64,000 nt of DNA from Pterobdella sp. o SKG-2022 (taxonomy: Eukaryota > Annelida > Clitellata > Hirudinida > Piscicolidae): NCBI GenBank assembly GCA_964035795.1, contig OZ038322.1:12292038-12356037 (forward strand), read 5' to 3'. Made by a program: the position numbers and the translations under genes. How positions within the stretch are numbered: the first letter of the stretch is position 1; each line of letters begins with the position of its first letter. This document shows positions 13,601 to 23,461 of the stretch, one piece after another. The notes beneath the pieces were generated by a model. That model worked only from the letters and a program-made list of their open reading frames with translations, was not told where the DNA came from and searched no databases.

Positions 13601-14760
13601 ATAGTGATATTAAGCCGGCCAATGAGTTGCTTAACGGGCTAAAAAAAAATTACTTGTTGGTTATGTATGATTAATACCAAAGGTGTTCGTAACATCATGC
13701 CTTACGCCATTCTTCTCTCATATAAGTTTGACATCATTCTTAATGACTCGTCCGTGCATAACAAGGAAAGAGAAGTCTTGTTATTAGAGATTGTGGATAA
13801 TGCTATTTCTCTTAGTTGCGTTTCTATCGATTTCCATCTAGCTTTCGTTGGTATGTTACTGAATTGAATCTATTTGTGAATTCAAATTCACCATAAAAAC
13901 GCATAAATGCTTTAGGTCAAATAGTTTAATGTTTCATTTTAATAATTATTTTACATCATGAAAATAATTGGGAAATTTATTTTTTAGCTCGTCTTTTCAA
14001 AGGAAACACAAACTATCACAGAATAGTTGCATCCAAAGCCTTACAAAAAATGCTTTTTAAAATATCGGAAAGCCCCAAAACAGATTTGATTGGCCTAGAG
14101 TAAGTTCAATTTTTCTATTTATAATTCCATTGGAAGATTATAATAAAAACAATTCAATAAGAAATATTTAGAATACAATGTGGAAATATTACAGAAAGAC
14201 GTATAAACTTTCGATAATGACTCTTCTGGAATTGAAAGAATTTCATCAAGCTTTACAACTGATTCAACAGTTTTTCAAAGAATCAAACCAAAAGGTAATC
14301 AAATAAAAATTTCAACTGTAAGTTAAAATCATTGAAATGAATGTTTGAAACGTCTATCAGAAAGAACTAGAAAAAATAGTGACTGAATGGTTGCTACCAG
14401 TGACTTGGAACTGCTGTTTGCTTTTATATAGGTTCAACACTAATTTTATCAGTTGTAATGAAAAATTGAAATATCAATTTTTACTTATCACTTAATATTG
14501 TTCAGCTTAACATTTGAATTACTAAACAGCGAATGGAAAAGCATTGCGGATACCGATTTCAAAAAAGAGGCAGTGCATTATATGCAAACGGCCTCCCACT
14601 TCCTCCTTTCTATCCCTTTCCGGAAGCAATTGGACTTCAAGGAAGAGGTTTGGCATAGAAATAGGTATTTTTATATAAATCAAAAACGTTTTTTCAGATA
14701 GAGGAAACATTTTTGAAAATTGCCGCTGAATTGGATAACAATGATTTAGTACCTGTTTGA
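7687..14760 (+). CDS. TEX11: TEX11/SPO22 (ZIP4)-like meiotic protein
   Basis: TEX11/SPO22/ZIP4 proteins are TPR-like scaffolds of the meiotic ZMM group that promote crossover formation along synaptonemal complexes. Exons read: 7687-7796, 7859-7955, 8009-8088, 8447-8477, 8552-8601, 8776-8886, 8954-9028, 9178-9245, 9359-9503, 9585-9710, 11044-11070, 11606-11690, 11915-12006, 12101-12219, 12302-12339, 12436-12501, 12732-12796, 13320-13377, 13988-14099, 14195-14294, 14361-14431, 14506-14647 and 14698-14760, ending in TGA. The assignment rests on helical stretches in family order: CALDVWNKTLNERV early, ASMLRLLTRLHYEWSLEL in the middle, then ALERLL, VWNTALSV and VTWNCCLLLY near the end. Most junctions keep frame. 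The part between 9710 and 11606 is weakly resolved and one or more exons may be missing. The start codon was not found. No catalytic motif is expected; the identification is from remembered family sequence and is probable rather than certain. Confidence 0.66.
8182..8361. repeat. Palindromic MITE-like element, family A copy 1
   Basis: Almost perfect 180-bp inverted repeat in an intron of the TEX11-like gene. The outer arms begin ATTCAAATGAAAACACTTTT and the right end is the reverse complement. The arms differ at very few positions and meet around a short centre near 8265. The inner core CACGAAGCTTTTCGTAAG is also present in the copy at 21013. No protein is encoded, which fits a non-autonomous foldback or MITE element. 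Confidence 0.85.
9845..10700. other. GC-richer intronic block of unknown origin in TEX11-like gene
   Basis: This part of the gap between the exons ending at 9710 and starting at 11044 is visibly richer in G and C and less repetitive than the neighbouring introns. It has no long frame and no splice-bounded exon that I can join. It could be an old transposable-element insertion or hide diverged exons. Confidence 0.4.
10753..10836 (+). other. Possible extra TEX11-like exon
   Basis: An open stretch ends at a strong donor (GAG followed by GTAAGT) and is preceded by an AG after a T/A-rich run. It would encode a hydrophobic helix containing FSHLLVVFSKKDLCAIL, plausible for the missing middle of the TEX11-like protein. 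Its end phase does not join cleanly to the 11044 exon, so it is listed only as a candidate. Confidence 0.3.
11392..11577 (+). mobile_element. tRNA-derived SINE-like element
   Basis: The first roughly 70 bases look like a tRNA: a D-arm GCTCAATGGTTGAGC preceded by TA (A box), a perfect 5-bp anticodon stem TTAGA/TCTAA with loop CTAATTA (anticodon AAT if functional), and a B box GGTTCGATCCC. The T loop is one base short, the T stem has a mismatch, and the acceptor stem pairs only out of register, so it is not an intact tRNA gene. It is followed by a non-tRNA body and an end with AAAGCGCTTTATAAGTAC and a run of simple CATTA-like repeats, the plan of a tRNA-headed SINE. It sits in an intron of the TEX11-like gene. 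Confidence 0.7.
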
Positions 14761-14820
14761 TATTTTTATAATATTCGTTTCATAGAAAGTTTTATAATGT
14801 TAACATTTGTATTTTTTTCT

Positions 14821-14826
14821 AATAAA
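14821..14826 (+). terminator. Poly(A) signal of TEX11-like gene
   Basis: Canonical AATAAA about 60 bases after the TGA at 14758-14760. Confidence 0.6.
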
Positions 14827-15056
14827 ATTTGAACTAGTGTTTTTTTATTTAAAAATTTTTTTTCATCAAAATTTAAATAAAGAAGTTCAAAAAAGTATAA
14901 CTAAATCTGGACCAATCTCTAAAATTCGTTCATTAATAAAACTGACTGCCTTTAGTTGCACCTCCATTAAACAGTTGTCATAGCAATCGAAAAAATAAAC
15001 GAACCCTAAGCTAAAAGAAAGCTTAGTATAATTGGTTTTATAAAATTCGAGTGAAA

Positions 15057-18000
15057 ATGATCTACTCCGATGAACCTTCCGTGGATTCAAAAGACAAGCA
15101 GGAAAGGATCCTTGCAAGGAGAAAAAGGATTGCCAACAGAAGAGAAAATGCTAAATTAAAACAGTAATTTTCATTCAATTTTAGTATTTTTGCGTTTCAA
15201 TTATTTCATAATCTTCACGTAAATACAAATTCAAAGAAAAGAATATTCTCAAATGACTACTAACGGGGTTGAAATGCACGAAGAAATGGACAATTTGTTG
15301 AAACAGATAAAACAGAGTAAACTACTGCTGCAAAAAATCAAACTGGATGGATTTGAAATGATTGGAAAGATAAAAACTGACATCGATGCTCAAGAAATTA
15401 AAAGACGAGTCCAGGAAGAGGAAACTCAAATAAAGAGGTTCTTCTTTTTGGTTAACTATTGAGTTTTTTGTTAATAACTGAATTGAATCAGTTTCAATCT
15501 TATGAAAGTCTGACTAAAATCTTCATCAATCCTTCCAGAAAAGAAAATTTGAGCAATGATAAGGAAGTGACGCTAGATAAATTTGAAGAGGTGATTTACT
15601 ATTTAACAAAAAAACTATACTTGAATATCTTCCAATTCAATTTCTAGATTAGCAAGAAATGGAATTTGGCTACCAAAGAAGATAATGCGTACAAGCTCAA
15701 AGATGTAATATGAAATTTTTGAAAATTCACTTGTTTTCATGATTTTCAATGTATGGTTTTATTAACGGTAAAAATTGAAAACTGCACCTTTTAAGTATAA
15801 ATCTAAAAAAAATTGTCAATAGCTTGTATTCTTCATTCGATGCCTACAGTTACTGGACAAACAGAGAGAAGCATGTGATTCTCTATTGCAATCCAAAGAC
15901 ACCTTACTCGAGGAACTCAAAAATGTTCTAAATTTTCTTCATTTATAAAAAAAATATATGATTTTTCATTCTTTTTAAATGTCCTTGTTTATACTGGGGG
16001 AATTTAATTCAGATTTTGAAAGAAAAAGACAAGTTGTATGTGGATGAATTGAAAAGACAAAACGATGATATAACTCAGATATCAATTAAGATGAATAACC
16101 AAGTGATTGCTTGCTTTTCAATTTTCAAAGATTGTTTCTTCAAAAAAAATAATCAATCGTTCAATTATAAAACTTTTTTTTGCAGATTGACTTGTTGAAA
16201 ACATCTTACAAAAATCAGTTAGCAAAAATAGAGGTTTTTAATCTCTCAATTAAAACATTGCTTTTAAGTTTATCACTACTAACGGTTTGAAGGACATATT
16301 CGTGAAAGAAATGAATGGGGTAACATCGAATATGGATGAGCGATGGAACAGATTGCTGAAGGAAAGAGTCTTTAAAGAAACTGAGTACGCCAAAAATCGA
16401 GATATACAAGTGAATATTACATTTTTAAATCATCATCATCGTCTTTTCCCCCCCGTTTCCTTGCTAGCGTGAATTGACATTCTTTGAAATTACGTGCTTT
16501 GAAAAACTGAGTTTTATTTGTGATTAAATTTTTTCAAAATTGTTAAAAAAGCTAAAATCAAACTAAAAACCGCAAAGATGGAGGTTTTCGAGCAGAAATT
16601 GAATGAACAACGAGTGAAGGACACTGAAGAGTATAATAGAATAAAGATCAAGTTGGACAGGAATATAGAGGTGGCATTCATGATAATATTTTAATGAAAA
16701 CAAATTTTGTTATTTGAAGAAATTTAAATAACTATTATTCTTCAGGATTTTTATCATCAAATTCTATCAAGAATCTTTAATACACTAATTTTAAAAAGCA
16801 ATAAATTTCGAATTAAATGTTAGTCTGAGGCTCTAGAAGTCTATGTTCCCTATAATAGCTGTGGTGAAACTAGCATTATATTACATTATGAAAAAAAAAC
16901 ATATAATCTTCTTGTTACTAAATTCATCTTCAAAAATCCCTCAAAATGTTCCCAAAAGTCTCTACAGCTGCAGATTCAGGAAATGCAAGTGACCCACCAG
17001 ATGAACCAGGAGAAGCTCGAGTACAACTACCAGGTGCGTGTTGTGGAAGAACTTATATCATATAATACTGTATCACATCATATCATATCTTATCGTATTA
17101 TATCATATAGCATTATCAAGAGTTACACCAGCTAGTTTTGACAAGTGGTTATTAAATGATTTTGTAATGATTTTTCTCCAACAAAGTTCCGCTTTGTTTT
17201 GAAATAAATATATATATCTAGAATAAAAGTTTAAGAAATTCATTTAAATTTAATAAATTATGGTTTCAAAGCATTTTTTTGACAATTTTTCAGGTTTTGA
17301 GGAGAAGAGACGAGGAGAATGTAGTAATGAAGGGACTGCAAAAGAAAAAAATAAAACGGTCAATCCGTTATGTAATTTCAATTAGGAGAAAATATATCAT
17401 GATGTGGATGTAGATAACTATTTCATGGCTTTATATTTTTTTCATTTATTTTATTTTTATATTGATATTTTATTATTATTATTATTATTGATTCATTATT
17501 GAAATTTTCTGTACATGGAGTAAATCTGGCTCCTCTCTGTATAGTGGGAATTAAACCGGATACAAAACCCTGATATCTATCTATTATTATTAATATTGAA
17601 CTGCGATTAATTGTAAAGTTTCATGAATTTCATTGTAGCCTCCAAGAGCTTTTGTTGAGTCTCAATAGAAAGGCAGTCATCAATGAGGAATCTCTCAAGA
17701 ACTCATATGCCAAGTGACCAAACAACATATTTGATAGAAAATTCTTATTTTCGATGGGTACAATTTCAAGTTAGCAACAAATGTTTTGTAGCTGTGACAA
17801 GTCTATTCAGATTATCAAAAAAAAAAACTAAAATTCTCATAATTTTGATTATTTCCATTAAAACACAAATTATATCAAAACTAATGACAAATTATTTTGG
17901 TTATTCTTTATTTATTATGTTTTTTGTTGTTTTTCTCTTTTCAAACACTTATATATTTATTGAATAAGTTTGAATATTGAAGGTATATAGATGACTACAA

Positions 18001-21000
18001 ATCGCTGGTGGACAGTTTCAAGAGCTTATTGGAAAGAACCAAGTGAGTTATTTATGTACTACTTGAAACATCGTATGTTTTCATTGCACTAAATTATGTT
18101 TTCATTTAGCATTAAAAAGAATGAAACATAGTCTCGGTTTTTTTTTCAATAATGACTGCAAGGCTCTAATTCATAATGTTTATTTTAATTTATATGAATG
18201 TGCAGCTAAAAAGGTTTTTGATTAGTTTTCATGAAAAGTTTTTGAAGCATATGTGTCGTACTATATAGTTTGTCAGATATTTACTCATTAAAACTGTTTT
18301 CTATTGAAAATTTTAATAATTTTAAAATCATCATACAAGCGTCTAGTTCTATAAGTATAATTATTTAACTATACAGTGCTTATGATTGTGAATAAATGAA
18401 TGCACTTTTTTGATTCGTCTCTGAGCAATATATGGAAATATACATGACGAATTTGATTAACGAACCTGAATGATAGCAATTCAAAGAAATTAAATTTAAT
18501 GACAATTTTTAAGGGTTAAAACCGAAATTAAAATTTTGATAACTATTTATAGAAGCAACTTTGGAGCACGCAACCACAAGTACAAGGCGGTGTGGGCAAT
18601 GAATGAGGAGGAGTGCAGACGCATGGCTGGTCAGTTATATTCCTTAAAGCCACTGTTTTTTGAGTTTCAATAATTTCAGCAAATAATTTATGTAATTCCT
18701 GTAATCACAGGCAGAATTTTAGATATTAATATGGTGTTATACCAGCAACAGCTTTGTCTCCCTTGGAACCCTCCTGACATGTTAGCTCATTGCCTTTATT
18801 TTTGTTTGTTGATAAATTTTTTTATTTTATTGAATTATGATTTAACTTTTATGAAGTTCCACTAACGTACGCATTAAATTTTTTTTACGGTATTTCAGTC
18901 CGCTTTTGAAAGACGAAAGACCTGTGGATGAAAGGATTATAGGCTTTAAAAAAAAAATAGAAAATAGAAATAAGAGTGGAAAAGATACGGATGCTGATGA
19001 GAATGATAAATCGTCAAAAGATACAAATTTTAAAAATGAAAAAGTTGTAAATAAAGAATTGAAAAGAAAATCTAGCAGAAAAACTTCCAAGTTGTATAAA
19101 TTAAATAATTCACTGAAAACCGACGAACTAATGAAACTGAAGAAGGATTTGGAAATAAGTGTGAATAATAATAATAATAATGGGAAGTCGAAAAAACCTT
19201 TCTTTAACGATAAAATTTCAGGTGGAAATTTGCTTACTAAACATTTACACCATAATTTAATTGTTTATGGGTTTTTAGCTTTTCTTCATTTTTTTTCGAA
19301 ACTAATTTTTACTGTATGATTATTTTTAGTATTGAATATTTTTTGATTCTTTAGTAATAAATAGTTAAAAATGATAGCATTTAATATTATTAAAAGTTTT
19401 TGGAGAACCTTTTGAAGACCAAAAAGATAAAAAAGGTTTATACTTATTTGGATGAAGTTATCCTCATGTTTATGTATATGATTAAACACAAAATTCTATT
19501 TTCAAAATATGTTGAAAACATTTGTTGAATAACTCAACAAAAAATCTATAATAATAAAATGTTTATAGAGCATCAGTACCATCGGTATATCAACACATAC
19601 ATCAACATATCAATATTAAATTTATAAATAATGTTTATAAACACCAATATGAATAATAAATCTACAAATATTCAATGATAATTGGCACAGATAAAGTTCA
19701 GTTTGAAGAGGATTATTTCTACGAAGAGATAGTGAATGTGGATGAATGTCTTGATGTGGTGCCTCCCAAGCTCATCAAGCACATCTTCGAGCTCATCTGC
19801 GATAAAACAGTGAATCACCTTCATTCTTATGATTGTTTTTTACTATATGATTTTTTCGATATATTCAAAGTTTTGGCCACAATTACCAAAATTTTGTTGT
19901 TGATTTTATGATATTTTAAAATTGTATATTTTGTTTTTTATATAATTGACGCTTGATTTTTTATTCATTTTTTTAAATTGGAGTTCATTATTAGATAGTT
20001 CGTCATGAAGATATTTATTTACAATTGAAGGGCTTTTTAGTGGAAGAGAAAATTTGGAGCATGCTCAATACATTGTCTCCTAATGAACAAACTCTCATGA
20101 AACTAGACTCTGTTTTAAGTGTGAGTCCCACTAAGATCAAGTCGCAAATAACTTCCCCGAGTTTGAAGTATTTTTCATAGAGAATTAGTATATCTGATTA
20201 TCTAATTTATAGGTTATGCAAATAGAGAAAAAAGAAGATATTAAAATTTTGTCAAAATACTTTCTAAAAAAGGGAACAAAGTATAAGGTACTGAGAACCA
20301 TTATTTTTTTTTCATCTTCTCATTTCACATTTAAACTAAAAATCGTGATTATTTATTTTTCAAAAAATTATACATAAAGCTGTTAGAAAAAGAAAGAGAA
20401 GAAGAGAAACCTTTTGAGGTCAAAGGTATCGATATCGACGAGGTACAAAACCCTTATCCCACTGAGCGAGAAATCAATCAAATGGTTAAACTCGAAGCAC
20501 CAAAAATCGAAACAAAAGAGGAAGTTGTAGATGAAGGTGAATATGCAAGTTTTCTCATAAAACCCAATGAAGTGTTACTAGGGCTCAAAGCTTTCGTTGA
20601 AGAAAACGTTAATCAGTTAGTCATTTTGAATATATTTTTCATTTCAAAAATTCATTTTTATACCAACTATAATTCTTCGATTTTAAAAATATTATTTATC
20701 TCAAAAACTCATTTCAAAACAAATTTTAATTTTTCAAAATGATGTTTTACCACCAGAGAAACATGTGATGATATGAAATTACCGGGGAGGACTTACATAA
20801 GCACTGACCCTGGAACACTGACAAATAACCTGCAAGAGATTATGGCTGTTCTTCCTAAGGCTACCCTTGACGATATTCTCCTTAAAAATAACTTGTTGCT
20901 TATATTCATTACTTATTTATATAATAAAAACTTTTTTTTAATTATTTTATTTATAGCATTTAGTATATTATACAATGGTTTGTATATACATTAATATAGC

Positions 21001-21698
21001 AAAAAGGGATTCGAATCAAACACTTTTAGTAACTGATTAATAACACGAAGCTTTTCGTAAGTTGAACTTACATTATCAAATATTGATGTATATATATACG
21101 TGGTAATGTGAATTCAACTTACGAAAAGCTTCGTGTTATTATTCAGTTAAAAGTTTTTGATTCAAAACGTTTTTGTTAATAGGCTAGTTTAGTTAATCTT
21201 AATAGCAAGAAGTATTTTTTATTTAGTAGCGATCTTAGAAAATATAAACATCAAAAATTGAATATTTATTTTTATATAGCTGAAAACTTAAATTTCTTAC
21301 CCTTTCTAAGATATGATTTGTACAATGAAACGGAGTTGAAGTACCAGAAACAAGATAACATTTTGTATGATGACTATTGGTTGAGGTATGCTCAAATTAA
21401 CACGCCTTATCAAAAAATTTGGGATGCTCTTGAAACGTGTTTTTACAAATATTAGTAAGTGTTTGAGGATTTTTCAACATGTACACTATAAATGCGAGCT
21501 TGATCATTCAACCGACAGTAAGTTGCTGATTGATAGAGCCAACTTGATAGAGAAGAAAGATAACTTGGTTATGCAAAATATTGAATATCGTAGATATTTA
21601 GAAACATGCCGGGTAGGTTATTCACTCTTGAAATTGAATTTTGTTATTATATTTTTTAAATCTTTCAGAAAAATAATGAAAAACTTCCAGATATTTAG
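15057..21698 (+). CDS. DRC1: Dynein regulatory complex subunit 1 (DRC1)
   Basis: DRC1 is a coiled-coil core subunit of the nexin-dynein regulatory complex that links outer doublets and controls ciliary beating. About 24 exons: 15057-15163, 15237-15437, 15539-15591, 15648-15704, 15850-15924, 16013-16102, 16186-16233, 16293-16409, 16578-16670, 16969-17033, 17294-17358, 17639-17713, 17983-18042, 18553-18629, 18711-18780, 18899-19221, 19691-19809, 19995-20120, 20213-20287, 20380-20615, from 20757 (donor unresolved), 21280-21454, 21519-21612 and 21669-21698. Family landmarks in order: QERILARRKRIANRREN near the start, KTDIDAQEIKRRVQEEE, MNQEKLEYNYQVLRRRDEEN, WAMNEEECRRMA, LCLPWNPPDM, and near the end KIWDALETCFYKYYKLLIDR. 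About 860 residues, longer than the vertebrate protein because exon 18899-19221 carries a Lys/Asp/Asn-rich insert with an Asn run. Confidence 0.92.
17463..17492. repeat. (ATT)n microsatellite
   Basis: Short ATT tract in a DRC1 intron. It is followed at 17500-17575 by a more complex unit and then by another TATC/ATT-rich run, so it may border a small element. Confidence 0.8.
21013..21163. repeat. Palindromic MITE-like element, family A copy 2
   Basis: Imperfect inverted repeat of about 150 bp in a DRC1 intron, between the exons starting at 20757 and 21280. It shares the core CACGAAGCTTTTCGTAAG and the following GAACTTACATTATCAA with copy 1 at 8182-8361, but its outer arms and centre differ. 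The right arm has an indel relative to the left. Confidence 0.82.
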
Positions 21699-21868
21699 CC
21701 CGAAAAACTACTTAATTAGGTTTTGAATATAAAGTTAGTGATATATAATTTGTCATCATCATTATATATAAACTTAGTGATATATAATTTGAAATTTGTG
21801 TAATTAATTAACTGTTGAATTCTGTTTAAAAACGCTTTGTTTTTGTTTTCATTGAAAAAAGAATTGAA

Positions 21869-21874
21869 ATAAAA
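21869..21874 (+). terminator. Probable DRC1 poly(A) signal
   Basis: AATAAA 171 bases after the DRC1 stop and only 10 bases before the stop codon of the opposing BUD22-like gene. Use of this site would end the DRC1 mRNA inside the last exon of the opposite gene. Confidence 0.5.
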
Positions 21875-21883
21875 TAATGAGAA

Positions 21884-23461
21884 TCAATCGAATACAATTT
21901 TTTTGCCAGCGAAAGTAGAACCTTGTAATTCTTTTTGTTTTTTTTTAGCCAACCAGGAAGGATGCAAATCTTTATCATCGTTAAATTTTATTTCTTTTTC
22001 CACTTTTTCATTTTTATTTGATGTTTTTCTTTTCTGTTGTTTTGAAGCATTCTGTGCTGATGTTTTTATTTTATTTATAAATGGTTTATTTTTTGACACA
22101 AACTGCTTCACATTTTTATGAAATGGTTTATCATCATTTTGATGTTCCTCTTCGTTGTCTTCTTCATCTTCACCTCCTTCAAACATACTAGATACCTTTT
22201 TACTACTATTCTGGGTGATAATATCTGTAATTTCATTAGAGCCCTGTTCTTCTATATTCATAACACCTTCTTCAAAATCACCCAAAACAAACCTTTTGAT
22301 GCCCTGTTTTGAGTCATAATTATCCTTGTTCTTATTCATAACTTTTTTTATAACAGATTCATCAGCTAAATAAGTCTTTTGCTTTTTTTTAGCTGAATCA
22401 TTTTTGTTAGATTTATCATTAGCATCAAAATTTTGTATATCATTGCCTTTAAACACAGCTGGCTTGACTTTTATTTGCTCATTTAAAATTTTCTTTTTGT
22501 TTGAAATTTTTTTATTTTTGATTATGTTAAAATTTTCATCACCATCATCAGTATCATCATTATGACTTTTAGATATCTTCAGGCTTTCTTCATCTTGACT
22601 ACTGTCCTTCTTTTCAACCATTAAACTTTTTCTTTCAGCAATTTTATCTGACAATCCTGCTGTTAGTTTGTCGCCTAAAATCACCTTTTCTACCATGAGT
22701 AGAATCTCTCTTCCAGGTAAAGGTTTCTTTTTTCTTTGAGATACATGATTTCTCCAATAGTTACCAAGCCTCTCCCAATCTGCATGCTCCTTCCTCCATT
22801 TGTTTATCTCATTAGCCATTGCTTTATGACAATAGAATCTTGCAAATAAATTGACAGCTGAAGATGAGTACTGTGAGTTATTATTAATAAATTATTTAAT
22901 TATTTGAATATTTTTTTAACATAATATATAAAATAAAGTGATAAATCAAAACTGATATAAACCTTTTTTGAAATGACTTACTTTGGAAACTTCATGTAGA
23001 GTGTATTTATTGTATAGACTAAATGTAATGAGAACTGTCAAATGAACTTTCTTGAAATTAACAAAAATATTTAATGTAATATTGGATAAAATCCACATTT
23101 AAACTAAATATTAGAAAAATATTCTGTAAACCCACTTTAAGTACTTCAATTTCTTTTTGAATTGTTTCTATTTTTCGTTTATTTTTGGTTATATCTTTTC
23201 TATAGTTAAAATTAAAAATTATTAGATATCTATTTAAAATTTACGACCTGATACAAACTTTTGTTCTTGAATTTTTTTCAATTTTCTTATTAGTTTTTGA
23301 GTAATCTGGGCTTTGGTCACACGAGCAGGCTTTTTCAATTTTACTACCTTGGAGTAAATGATATTTTTTATAATTTCATTTTAAAGTTTTGTTATAATTA
23401 ATATAAAAACCAAATTATTTAATTCAGTTAGTGTCATAGAAGGCAAAACAGCAGAATCCAT
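21884..23461 (-). CDS. SRFBP1: BUD22/SRFBP1-like nucleolar protein
   Basis: BUD22-family proteins act in small ribosomal subunit assembly; the animal member is also called serum response factor-binding protein 1. Exons on the minus strand: 23461-23411 (ATG), 23347-23259, 23199-23136 and 22870-21884. All joins keep frame and give about 395 residues, close to the family length. The N-terminus has LNNLVVKLKKPARV followed by a basic helix and KKIQEQKKDITKNKRKIETI, as in family members. The middle is highly charged Lys/Asp/Glu/Ser sequence with little order. The C-terminal end has HPSWLAKKKQKELQG and FAGKKIVFD, the conserved BUD22 tail. A further splice-flanked segment near 22982-23034 would break the frame and was left out. 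The gene converges on DRC1 with 185 bp between stop codons. Confidence 0.8.

Noticed and set aside
22982..23034. Possible additional exon of the BUD22-like gene
   Set aside because: Length of 53 bases breaks the frame, whereas direct joining of the flanking exons keeps it.
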